Program-made: the position numbers and the translations under genes | Source: Conus ventricosus | Taxonomy: Eukaryota > Mollusca > Gastropoda > Neogastropoda > Conidae | Reading direction: 5' to 3' | DNA length: 64,000 bases | Assembly (NCBI GenBank): GCA_018398815.1 | Contig: CM031596.1 | Span: 73,587,965-73,651,964, forward strand | Shown: piece after piece, positions 10,487-21,180 of the stretch | Layout: every line of letters begins with the position of its first letter | How positions within the stretch are numbered: position 1 is the first letter of the stretch | The notes under the pieces: model-generated | What the model saw: only the letters and a program-made list of their open reading frames with translations | Databases searched by the model: none | Told to the model about the DNA's origin: nothing

Positions 10487-11188
10487 AATGCAGAGAACAA
10501 AAATGAAACTGATTTACCTCCAGACAGCTTAATTTATGTACATAAACATAAGCAAAAAATGTGATGCACTATGATGTAAAAAAAAAAGGCGTTTTGAAAA
10601 CAAAACCAAAAACAGATTTGGTGCAGTTGCATGACAGTAATCCTATAGAAGATATGGATGTGTTAAACCCACAATGTAGGAATGAGAATGTCAGTGCTTT
10701 CACTCTTCACAAAGTGAATCTGTGAGACCCACAATGTATCAGTGTGAGTACTTAAAGCAAAGATTGTTTATTTGTTTACTAATGAACAAGGACAATAGTT
10801 TTGTGTGTTCGAATTGTCATCATTGAGGCATAAAAATTCAGGTCTTTTTATGGAAACTGGATCTTTTGTGAAGTTTTAAGTGAAGATTGGTTCTGTCAGG
10901 CCCTATGGTGAATGTTAACTAAAACCAGTTTTATAGCAACTTGCCATGCAGTAAATTGAGTTCAAGTTTAACCATTTTACCTGCAAACCTACAGTTGCCA
11001 TTGATTCTTTCAGTATAAACCAGATAGTGTGCAACATGATGTTATGCTGCCAAAATTTGACCTTTTTATCCAAAGAGAGTTTGACTTTATCATTATTTTG
11101 TTTTTAACTTTGATAATGGACATTTGTAAAGTTTCATTAATAGATCATTATGCGCTAAGTAATGTGTATTTTTCTTGTGTGTCTGCAG
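10111..11188 (+). other. MAT intron with (CA)n tract
   Basis: Intron sequence upstream of the first MAT exon in the window. A (CA)n microsatellite fills 10381-10486. No coding seen. The acceptor at 11187-11188 is preceded by a T-rich tract. Confidence 0.6.
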
Positions 11189-11332
11189 GGTTTGATGTTC
11201 GGCTATGCGACAGATGAAACAGAAGAATGCATGCCTCTTACTATCATGCTTTCTCACAAGCTGAACTCAAAATTGCAGAGCTGCGACGAAATGGACAACT
11301 GCCAGGGGCAAGACCTGACACAAAAAACGCAG
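11189..11332 (+). CDS. MAT exon: ATP-binding region, [10 protein letters not shown]
   Basis: Acceptor CAG at 11186-11188 and donor GTTTGT at 11333. Starts in frame with [20 protein letters not shown], part of the MAT signature that continues the upstream GAGDQ. A one-base loss near 11275 (family needs KLAELRRNG where the sequence reads out of frame) and a one-base gain in the A run at 11322-11327 cancel each other. With both corrected the exon is 48 codons, phase 0 to phase 0. Confidence 0.92.
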
Positions 11333-11406
11333 GTTTGTGCTTATTTCATTTTTACGTTTATAATGCACAGTTTGCATGATCATGTTGATGTTTGGAACAC
11401 ACACAC

Positions 11407-11454
<48 letters not shown>

Positions 11455-14400
11455 TCTTGAAATGATTGAATTCTAAATGCACTGGCAGATACGTACACAT
11501 TTCATACAAAACCTGACAAGAGATATTTTCCTATGTCGTTTAGGTAACAGTGGAGTATCGAATCGACAGAGGAGCCACTGTTCCTATCCGTGTGCACACA
11601 GTGGTAATATCAGCACAGCATGATGAGACAGTGACCCTAGATCAGCTGCGCAAAGATCTCATGGAGCAGGTGGTACGCCCTGTCATTCCTGAAACTATCT
11701 GGACGAGAGGACTGTCTATCACATACAACCTGCAGGACGTTTCATTATTGGTGGGCCTCAGGTAATATTGGAGTCTGATAATTTATATAAATTTGTACAT
11801 TTGGGAGGCCAGTTTGTTGAATAGCTTCCGCAAATGAGGTAGTTGAGGAGAGTTAATACAATTTATTGATTGGTATCCTAGTCTTCTGGATCTTCTTGAC
11901 TTATCAGACCTTTTTTTTTTTTCGTTTTTCGTTTTTCCTTCCTGTATTTTGTTGCTGGTCTTGTTTATGAAAGCCCTTTACCTTAAGTGCATGAGGGACC
12001 CAGAGGGTCTTTCATTGCAATTGTAAACTCTGTCTTCTGGAAACTCTTTTCAGGTAATATCCTCTTGTCTTTCACTTGTTTTGACCTTCTCTTTGTTTTC
12101 TGTCTTTCTACTCTGTCATTGACTTATCTGCCTCTGTGGCCCATTGACCTGCCTTTGTTGGTAGTGGGGGTTAAACAATAGTAATAGGCATAAGCCGTCC
12201 ATTCTACTGCAATTTGATATGTTTTTTTTTACAAGCATTTTTTGGGGTATTGAAGTGATCAGACTTTGACATTTTTTAATACTCATTTTGGTAAAACCTT
12301 GGGTGTTAAGTCAAATGGAATACCTGGCATCCTTGGCATAAACTGGTTTTATCTGCCTTAAGGATGTTACAAGTTCAGCTGTCATGATTTTAATGAATGC
12401 ATTTTGTGGAGATTGTTGCCTTTGTTGTTTTTTTTTCCAGGATAGGACATGTCTTTCGTGAATGTAATGACAGCCTTGAAAAGGCCGTGTATGGTCATTT
12501 CTATCTTAAAACTAAAACCAATGGGGGGGAAGTGATTCATTTTCATATCCTGCTATTTCCTAATTCTGGATAGTGCACACATCGGCCGGTAGCCAGAAGA
12601 CTCCAACTCCATGAATTAAGGTCTGAGTCTAGTTTTCTTTACGGTAAGATAATGAACCATGTTCCTTTATGCAGCATGCATCAGCACCCTTGAAAGAATT
12701 TGTGGTACAAAGGATAAATTCCACTGAAGAATGTCTCGAAGACTTGTCTTCCAAGATTTCTCAACAGATGTTTGTGAATTGTGTGTGTGCTACAATATCT
12801 TTAGGCATGTAGCCACACAAGTTCCTGGTGTGTGGTTTAGACAATAGCTTTTAAAAACTGGTGTTTGATATGACTTTGATCTGGTCTGATAAAAAGTCAG
12901 CCCCACCAAAAGCAACCATCCATAGACCCTAGACAACCTTGGCGAATTTCAATGGATGGAAACAGGTCTAGTCTAGAGTGCTGCTGTGAATACATAGGAA
13001 AGGAATTGGAGCAGGGAACAAGGATTCATCGAGTCTGTTACTGATCAATTTTTCATGCATTTCATGTTGAGCTCTAAGCTCCTTTGATGTCTGCTGCCAG
13101 CACTAGCATAAATGAATCAGTGGAGGCCAAAATCAGTAAATACACTAGTAATTATAGCTTCATTCTCACCTGGTCTTTCACACATTGTGCTCTGCTGTTG
13201 CCAAGCACAGATGACCATGAACTTACTCCTCAACTCCATTGTTGAGGAACTCAAGAGTGTGAAAAGCAATTTATTAACAATGTTTCTTGACTCGGGGGAA
13301 AAGGTGAGATAGTCCAGCCAAAGCTGAAGAAAGGCAGAAAATAATAAGTTCCATGGGCCTGATGAATGTGGAATGGAAAGCCTCAAGATAAGGAAATAAC
13401 AGGACAGACACAAACCAACAGGCAGGGATTGGCATCAGCAGTGGTGGTCAAAAGACAAAAGGGAAAGCATGGGAGACATGTAATAAAGGACACGAAGAAA
13501 GAAGACAATACCAAAATAATCCAGTGAGCAGTCCAGAAAGGCTAACGGGTAGACAATAAGTGCATTCCAAACAAGTCTCAGCAGGAGTGAACTATAGCAT
13601 ATGGTCCCTCTCAAAATCGGTTTCATCCTCATATCACATGACCTCCTGCCTTCGTTATCAGACCTTGACATGTTGTCTGTCCTAGTGGTATACAAAAACT
13701 AGTGTTTTTTAAGTGCTTCTGGAAGGGTATAAAGCACCCATTTTTTTGCTTAATGACATTTGGAAAATAGAAATATAGTCCAGTTTATTTCGAGAGGATT
13801 TTTCCAAATGCTGACTTAATAATCCATGGCTGGAGATTAGTCTTCCTTTGTCCCTTCCTTCCCTTCCTTCTTTCTCACACACTTTTCTACCCCCTTCTTG
13901 TAACTTTCATTTGGCACTATTTTATTGACATTTCGTAGTAGTCCCCTAATACACAGCATGTGGTAGAAACTTTGCATAGGAAAACCACCACCACCACAGC
14001 CGAATGTTTGTTGTCCAAGCGACAACAGTGTTTTTCTCTTTTGATTTTCAGCACTAAAGTTGTATGAGCTGCTATACAGTTTCAACAGAATGCCATTGTG
14101 TTGTTTTTTTCCAAACAAATTCTTTCACCCAGTATGTTTTGAACGATTACTCTTAGATTTGTTGTTTCTTTCCAAACAAATTCTTTCACCCTGTATGTTT
14201 TGAACAATTACTCTTAAATTTTATTTTTCATGTTGCAACAGATCGTGATTTGGTGACAGTGTCCTTGTCAGTGATGAAGCTGTTGGAAATGAAAGTGCTT
14301 ACTTCACCATCGTGTGTGTTTGTGTGTGTGGGTTTTTTGTTTTTAAGAATGAATTCCTTTGAAATAACTTTGTTAAAATGTTTGGGGACTTACTCAAAGT

Positions 14401-15518
14401 AAAATTTTTGTCAAAATGCAGTCTGTTATAGTCTACTGAGGAGGGGTATTTCAAACAGAACATTGCCGAGTTGGCTGAATTTAAAGCTTCGACATAGCCA
14501 GTCAAAATGCACATGACGTTGATGTTATGTGTCACCATGCTTATTTGCAAACATTTTGTTGCATGTTTCTACCCACTATCTGAAATTTTGGAACATATTT
14601 GGTCATTTCGTTGCCTGATGAAGCACAAACACTTTGTATGGGGATCACTGGGCCCCTAGACCAGGTATTAATACCCTGCTCCCGTTCATTAAAACATTGA
14701 TGCTGATTGAACTCAGGGTGCCATGTGGAAGCAGAGTGGACTAAGTACAATCTATAGTATTGAGAATCATGGGAGTGTACCGTGTAGCAGCACCTTCAGA
14801 GAGACTGGTTTCCAGCCTAAAGTCTTGCAATGGAGGTTGCAGTCACATCTGCTATGATCTCATAAACTAGCTATCATTTTATGGAAAAAGGGGACCAGCA
14901 GCTCTCAGTGTTTCACACAGATAATGCATTGTAAGGGGAAAGCTGTACAGGTCGCATGAGAGTTGAGTCTGTTGTCTGTAGCCCAGCAGACGAAAGAGGC
15001 CACATCAGGGCTGCATTCAAAGGAAAATAGAAAAGACATTAATACGAAGAAATTAATCAGGAGCAACATATGCACAAACTCTGACATGATCCATTTTTAT
15101 AATCTCATTATTTTATATGTTGGGGAGAATGGAGTAAAACAGAAATGTATCGTTCACTTCATATTGTTCATCTTTCAAGCGCTTGTGTGTCCGAGTGAGC
15201 ATGTGTTTAAATATCTTTGCTGTGCATGTGATATGATTTCATTTCAGACACTCTCCTAATCTTTGCATGGCCATACCCTCAGGCAGATATTTGAAAATCA
15301 CTGTACTGCAAATAATCTGTGCCTCTGTATCGTTTTAGGGAGATGCTGGGCTGACGGGTCGGAAGATCATTGTGGATACTTATGGAGTTGGGTGCCCATG
15401 GGGCGGTGCTTTGTCTGGCAAGGACCCAGCCCAGATCGATCGCTGTGCTTCTTATGCTGCACGCTGGGTAGCTTTGTCTTTGGTCAAGGCAGGACTCTGT
15501 CGCAGGGTATTGGTGCAG
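11189..15518 (+). CDS. S-adenosylmethionine synthetase (MAT), partial gene, three exons
   Basis: Exons at 11189-11332, 11544-11761 and 15339-15518 encode the central part of methionine adenosyltransferase, which makes S-adenosylmethionine from methionine and ATP in the cytosol. Joined in order they follow the animal MAT family almost without gaps, from [17 protein letters not shown] to [10 protein letters not shown]. Upstream exons (N-terminal domain, start) lie before the window. The final exons (starting around VSYAIG in the family) are not seen before the gap at 17593. Six single-base indels are needed to keep the family frame, but the protein on both sides of each remains highly conserved and all splice sites are canonical, so the gene is probably functional and the errors technical. 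Confidence 0.93.
11398..11453 (+). repeat. (CA)n microsatellite in MAT intron
   Basis: CA dinucleotide tract between the first two MAT exons. Confidence 0.9.
11544..11761 (+). CDS. MAT exon: [20 protein letters not shown]
   Basis: Acceptor TAG at 11541-11543 and donor GTAATA at 11762. The frame runs through [20 protein letters not shown], then loses one base near 11695, after which the family sequence YLDERTVYH...RFIIGGPQ continues in the next frame to the exon end. With the base restored the exon has 73 codons, phase 0 at both ends. It encodes the central domain that contacts methionine and forms the dimer face. Confidence 0.92.
11762..15338 (+). other. MAT intron
   Basis: Intron between the GGPQ and GDAGLTG exons. 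Contains a tandem duplication at 14100-14222 and short T-rich tracts. No further exon fits between these two, because the protein is continuous across it. Confidence 0.7.
14100..14222 (+). repeat. ~61-bp tandem duplication
   Basis: Two adjacent copies containing CCAAACAAATTCTTTCACCC, differing at a few bases. No coding content. Confidence 0.85.
15339..15518 (+). CDS. MAT exon: [16 protein letters not shown] to LVQ, P-loop signature
   Basis: Acceptor TTTTAG ending at 15338. The donor GTTGGT at 15519 is chosen because the exon then ends at VLVQ in phase 0, where animal MAT genes have an intron. The family segment GGWGAHGGGAFSGKD, the ATP phosphate-binding loop, is damaged by three one-base losses in G runs (near 15387, 15391 and 15401) that together restore the frame, giving a 3-base-short exon. 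The residue normally Phe in GGGAFSGKD reads Leu (TTG). [18 protein letters not shown] follows intact. Confidence 0.92.
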
Positions 15519-16955
15519 GTTGGTACAAACAAACTATGGTGCCATGGATTTGTTCTAATTGTTATACCAGTTGCTGGTTGTAACAAAGCCAGTTTTCTTT
15601 TTTTGGCTGAAGCCCTTCAGCAAATCACCTGCAGTGGTTGTCACAAAAACTGTTTGTATTGCATTGATTTTTTTTTCACTCATCTAGAATTCCATTGTCT
15701 TGGACATTTATAATTAAATTAAGACATTAATTTACACAGCTGCTGTCCACACAAAGAAAGCATATTGCTCTGGGAGTGGATTATTGTAGAATCAGAAATT
15801 AATTATTCACGCAATACCTTAACATATCCAGTGACAGTGTCATTGTCCAAGGACAAACCTTGTTGTTTGATGGAAATGAAATTGCTTGCTTCACTACCTT
15901 TATATGTGTGTGTGGTGTTGTGAATATTTCCATCCCTCTTGGTATGCATATGTGCCTCTGGACAGGTAAGTCCATCTTTGTCATGCAGAAATTTTGTTAC
16001 TTCCATTTTAGACAAGGAACCCTAATGCTGGTAGTCACGACATGAGTCACCCCCATTACTCTTGGCCGACACTGGTGATCGTTTCACAAGTCACGCTGTA
16101 TGGTCAGCCTTGCTAACCTAGTTTCACCAACGCACACAGATATGAAACTATGACTCAATGACAGATTAATTTGCATAAATGACAGTGAGCCCTGGAACAT
16201 GGATTTCAGCATTTTTGCTCAGTTTATAGTTAGTAGCAGCTTGTAATAGATAGTGTGATTTTAAATCGTGTGGCAAACAACAATGGCAGTGCCCACTGGA
16301 GAACATGATGAATAAGGAACTTGTTTGAACACTTTTTTGCTGATGGTATTATGGGAAAAGCATGTGAAGAAGAAATGGACATTTTTGATGAACTGGGTGA
16401 TTTTTTTAATTTAGATCAAGCACCTTGGAATCGTGATTTTGTGATCAACACGGACAATGACTGGAAGAATGTAAGGGTGAGGGGAATGTCAACATGCCAT
16501 CCAGTGGGAAGAAAACTCAGTGTAGCACTTCCAGATGACCCTAAACCTTTCAAACGTAAATGACAACAGTGTGGCTATTACATTTTTGTTGATAGTGACC
16601 ATTTTGGGGTGTTTTTGTGTTATCAGCACATGATTTTAATGTGAAAACTGAACTGTACCTTATTCATTCTCACCTGGATTACCCGCATGAAAGACTGGTA
16701 CAGTCCACACTGACTTTCCTTTGAAAAAGACTAACTTATGTCTGGATACTGTGGAACATCTTGACTAGATTATTTGTGAACAAGCTCTTGAGTATGATGT
16801 GCCACCTGTTTTCACCTGTTATTTTTGCATTCTAGACAATTAAGCACCTAATGAAACAGTAGCACACCAGGTATGTTTTATATCATTCTTTATTCAGTTA
16901 CAGACAATTTTTGTTCTGCGTGTCATGTTCAAATACTAAAAGTTAAAACATAACT
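15519..16955 (+). other. MAT intron, no exon recognised
   Basis: I searched both strands by eye for the remaining MAT exons (families continue with SYAIGVSHPL) and did not find them. An open frame at 16321-16563 is acidic and matches nothing I know. Confidence 0.5.
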
Positions 16956-17229
16956 AGTCCTTCGAATGAGACTATAAACCGGGTTCCGTGTGTGAACGCA
17001 CGCATAACATCTTGCACACACGTAAAATCCATCAAACAACATTCGGAAGAGAAGGCCAGTTTGGCCGTTGGTATGGATGACACGTGACACATAGCATGCA
17101 CCATCCCCGAAGATGGAGTATGGCTGCCTTTAAAGGCGGGAATAAAAAGGTCATACACACAAAACTCCACTGCCTGGGTATACAGGGAGTGTCCGCAGGA
17201 GTATCAGCCTGCTAAAGCAGAAAAAGAAG
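16956..17229 (+). mobile_element. SINE family A, 5'-truncated copy
   Basis: Nearly colinear with 36366-36640 of the full-length copy: starts at TCCTTCGAATGAGACTATAA and includes TTTGGCCGTTGGTATGGATG and GTGTCCGCAGGAGTATCAGC. It lacks the tRNA-like head. The 11-bp direct repeat AAAACATAACT flanks it at 16945-16955 and 17230-17240, which fits LINE-mediated retroposition. The A-rich tail is short (AAAAAGAAG). Confidence 0.88.
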
Positions 17230-17240
17230 AAAACATAACT

Positions 17241-17592
17241 GGGTTGTTGTGTTTTTTTTCAAACTTTCCTTCTGTTAATTCATCAGACAACACACTTAGT
17301 AGTATGTTGTTGAATAACCAGTGTAAGGCTTCAGTTATTCTAGAGTTACAAGATCCAATCACCCTGCAGTTGGTCAGTCCAAGATTTTACAGCTGATACT
17401 CCTCTCTGATTTCAGAAACATACTCAAATGCACAATTAAGTGAAAAATGAAACTGGGAAATCAAGGGAAATTTTTTTGGGGGGGGGGAAAAAAAATTACA
17501 GGCAAAAAAACAAAACAAAAGCAACTGGCGATTGAAAACTTTTCAGTTCTGGTTGGAGTGTCAGTAATGCTAGCAGTAATACATGAAGTCAT
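17241..17592. other. Unassigned sequence before gap
   Basis: No gene or repeat recognised. Confidence 0.5.
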
Positions 17593-17692
17593 NNNNNNNN
17601 NNNNNNNNNNNNNNNNNNNNNNNNNNNNNNNNNNNNNNNNNNNNNNNNNNNNNNNNNNNNNNNNNNNNNNNNNNNNNNNNNNNNNNNNNNNN
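17593..17692. other. Assembly gap of 100 N
   Basis: Exactly 100 N, the usual placeholder for a gap of unknown size. The missing 3' exons of MAT may lie here. Confidence 0.98.
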
Positions 17693-17870
17693 TACCAAAT
17701 ATCCATTTATTCTAGGTGATGAACAATTTCCTTCAAATATCAAAAAGCTGAGGCATTTGCTGACACCTTTGTAAAGAATAGCTCTTACAATAGTCTATCA
17801 GACAAATGCAGAACTTTGAGGGGAAATCAATCACAAAATGACATATACAATGACCCTGAGAAAAATAATG
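17693..17870 (+). pseudogene. LINE fragment (EN-RT linker)
   Basis: The frame reads QKAEAFADTFVKNSSYNSLS from about 17739, resembling the linker before the reverse transcriptase of Jockey/I-group LINEs (the K-A-x-x-F-A-x-T-F pattern). The similarity fades after about 17870. It starts at the gap, so its full extent is unknown. Confidence 0.45.
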
Positions 17871-20800
17871 ATCACTACTTGATTGCTAGTAGAAAGAAAC
17901 TCGTGGAGAGCGTGGCAGCAGAGAGCCTCAGAAGAGAAGCCCCATTCAAGCAAGTGTTTCGGCCCTTATCTCCTGACATCTCTAGGGGGTTGGGCCACAC
18001 CCGGTTCATGACTCCGGATGTCCCTCTGCTGCCCCTTTTTTTTGTTTCCCACTTGGGGACGACCAGGGCGGGATTCGACCCTGCCCCTCGGGAGATGCTC
18101 TTTTTCCCTTTTTAATACTCGCGTTTTTAACCACACCAAGGGACACCTGCATTTTAAAAAATTTAAACTTATGAAGTTCACTTTTGTTCCCCCCTTGCCG
18201 ACCCAGCTTAAATCCCTCCTCCCGCTTTCCCAATGCTTTCGGGGCCTTTTTTTTTCCTTTCCCCTGAAACTGGAGCTTTTCATGAGGCTGTTGCAGCTTC
18301 CTACAAATCCCCTGCCCAAATTTCTGCAGTGAGGACTTGACCTGATAGCCTTCTTCCTCAGGCTGTTTGCCAGATCGCAACTTTTCAGTCTTTAGATTGA
18401 GCTGCCTCCATTTGTTTTCATATGGCACCGTGGCTGATCATGTAGCTCTTGGTTTGACTTAGAGTGGACTAATTTTGGGTCTATGCCATCTTGCTGTGTT
18501 TTTGGGGATCTTCCTCTGGGAGGTCCAGGCACTCCCAGTCATCCCCCGCCCCAGCAACTCTGCCTGCTGTTTCAGTGCACTGTTTTCGGGCCTTTGATTT
18601 GTCCCTCCTGCCGTAAGAATGTTGCGGGGTTTTGAGTCCGTTCTCCCTTTTGTAGTTGGTACGGGCCCCAACATTTTGTACAATTTTTTTTGACATTGGT
18701 TGCGCCCCATGTGTACCTTCCTTGAGCCAGGGCTACTTACATGAGTTAAAAAATCCCCACTTTTTGTTTTCAGGGGAAGGGGGATGCGGGATCGTCTTTT
18801 TCCCCCCATTTCCCCAGGTTGCTTTGAGGCAAAGGTCATATCAGTTGGAAGAAGCGATCCTGAGGGGGGCCATGTCCCAAATGTCATTCCAAGGAGATTT
18901 TTTTTGGGAGGCATTCTCCCAGTTGTCCATTGCCCTTGCGGGCTTGCGACTGTTTTTTGGAGTCTTTTTTGATCTTTTCTTTTTCACTCCTGAATCTCAT
19001 GCCCTTTTTTGGCTTTTTTTTGGGCCTTGACCACCTTTCAGTTTTGGTCCCCCCCAGTCCTTGTTTTTGTCTGTGTGTGTCCTGTTATTTCTCTGATCTT
19101 GAGACTTTTTTTTGCAGAACCCATCGCCTCTTGAACTTTCCATTTCTGCCTGTCTTCAGGGGGGCTTGTTTGCTTCTACCCCTTTGTCTCCTGATTTTCC
19201 CAGCATGCTTAAGTCGATCTTCCCTGCTTTGATTCCTCCAGGAGGTTTTCAGTGGTAGTTTCAGCTTTGTTTGGGCGACAGTACAGCGGATGTCAGTCAG
19301 ACAGGGGGGGACACCAACCTTTTCCCTTGGAACGTTGATTTTGGCTTCCATTCCTCTTTTGGGGGCAGATGTCGTATATCATCACAGGCCTGGGACTTTG
19401 GTATCAGCATGAATGCAACACCGCCCTTTTTTTTGCCAGGGACCCCACACGGGTCAAGGCCCCAAAGTTCTTCCGCCACTGTTTTGGTTTCTTTGCTCTT
19501 TGGTTCTTTCAGCGATCATCATACCTCTTCCAAGGCTCTTGACTTTTTCTTCTGAATGGGGAATGGCCTGGTTGCAACATAAAGCCCACAGATTCGGCCC
19601 TTTTCCCTTTTCCTCAGTGAGAGACTCCGTGATTTCTTTGGCTTAAACTGCATTTGGATGAGCAACTATGTCGCCCACCTCTCCAGACATAAACTGTCTC
19701 GTCTTCCTGGTAAAATCACGTAGTGTCTCCAGAAGGCCTTGAAGGAGGCATCTTGTATCCACGCCAAGGGCTGTTTTTCTCGCGTTTTTTGTTGCTGCTT
19801 TCAAATGAGTTCCATTTCCCCGCACGAAAAGTATTGGGGAAATTGCCAGCCCATTGCGATGCCCACTTCCAAGTTGACCAATTTTTGTGTTTCCCCTTTG
19901 GGAGAGAACCGCTTTAAGCCATTGAAGTACTTCTTGGCTGTGCGGATGTTCTTTGGCACTGGTACATCTCAAAGCAAATTATCATCTATGGGGCCAGATC
20001 CTATGCGTTTGCCGATCAAACCAACCGTTTCCCGGGCTCTCTTTTTTGTTTTTTTTTTGGATTGCGTCCCCCATCATTGTGGCTGTTTTACACAGCCAAC
20101 CCGCCCGGGGGTCCACCTTTCTGGGGCTGACAATCCAAGTACTTGTTTCCTCAGGGACTTGGTCAGCCTTTCGCCATGACAGAGAAGAAATTTTCCCTTC
20201 GACCAGTAGTGAAATTTGGGCCCAATGGTGGGTTTACTTTTGTTTGCTCTTTGGGGTGTACACACCCCGCCGCATCCACGGGCCCCTATCTTCTGGGTTT
20301 CTCCCAAACCCATCGCAGCAACCCGTGGAGCCCCTCCACACCTTGGACATTTTTGTAAAGCGGGAAGGAAAATTTCCGTTTGGCCCTGGGGAGATTTGGG
20401 CCCGGCTTTGTCGACCACCTTTTTGATTCGCCAAAGTTGGGCTGCCATTTAACTGTTTTTCCCGGGTTGGTTGGGCCCACCAACCTGAAAGTCGAATGGT
20501 GCTTTGCCTGGCAGAGTATTTTTCCCCCAGATGCTTCAAGAATCCTTTGTCCCACTTAGGGTCCCAGATTTTGGGTGCTCAAACAGTTTCGGGAAAATGG
20601 AAGGGTCCTGAAAAAGCGCTCTTGTTCTTTTTCTTTTTGCTCTTTTCTTTCTCGCAGTTCCCTTTGTGAGGGCGCTGTGTTTTTCTTTCAGGTCTTCCCC
20701 CATTTTCCAAGCCTTGTTTTTTTAGCTGGGAGTGCGGTCTTCCTTTTTCCCTTTAGGGGTTCTTTTTTTACTCGATCTTGTCCACTTTCTTGGGGTCTGG

Positions 20801-21180
20801 ATTCTTTGGGGTGTTTTTTCTTGGGGAGTTTTTCTCCATGGCTCTCTACATGGGATACACAATGTCCCCCCAAGTGGGTGTTTGTGTTTAAGGGGGCTTT
20901 TTCCCCATCAGTGCATTGGTCTTTGGCGATTTTTGCATCCTTTCTCCCAATCTTCATTTCGTTTGCCGTGGGAGTTTAGTTTTTAGGCGCCGGGATCGGG
21001 GCCCGTCAAATTCCTCATCCGAACCAACAGCGGGATGTCCTTGACGTGGTTTAAATCCGGCCCTTGGGGCTTCCGACGTTTATCTGTGATGCAGTGCGCT
21101 GCTGCTCATTCAGATGGTCTTCACACACCCATTTTGTTCGGGGGATCTTTATGCCACGGGTGGACAAACCTAAAAAAACT
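17871..21180 (-). other. Noisy sequence with purine-rich minus strand, unresolved coding potential
   Basis: The plus strand is T-rich and the minus strand carries many overlapping open frames of 60-150 codons rich in Lys, Glu, Gly and Arg that end and restart in other frames every few hundred bases, as a real coding region with many indels would. Examples are the frames at 20074-20448 (with C-x2-C residues KCPRCGG), 19643-19972 and 18006-18428. I recognise no family. A degenerate retroelement gag/pol or a host gene in uncorrected sequence are both possible, and no function is proposed. Confidence 0.3.

Noticed and set aside
10193..10564. His-Thr and Cys-Val repeat proteins here and at 11267, 34598, 39733, 53500, 60350, 62577 and 63518
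   Set aside because: Translations of CA/GT and CT microsatellites.
11189..15518. MAT as a processed or decaying pseudogene
   Set aside because: Introns are present, splice sites are canonical, and the protein remains conserved across each indel; homopolymer errors explain the breaks better.
16321..16563. 80-codon acidic open frame as a small gene or MAT exon
   Set aside because: No similarity to MAT, no supporting splice sites in phase, and no recognised family.
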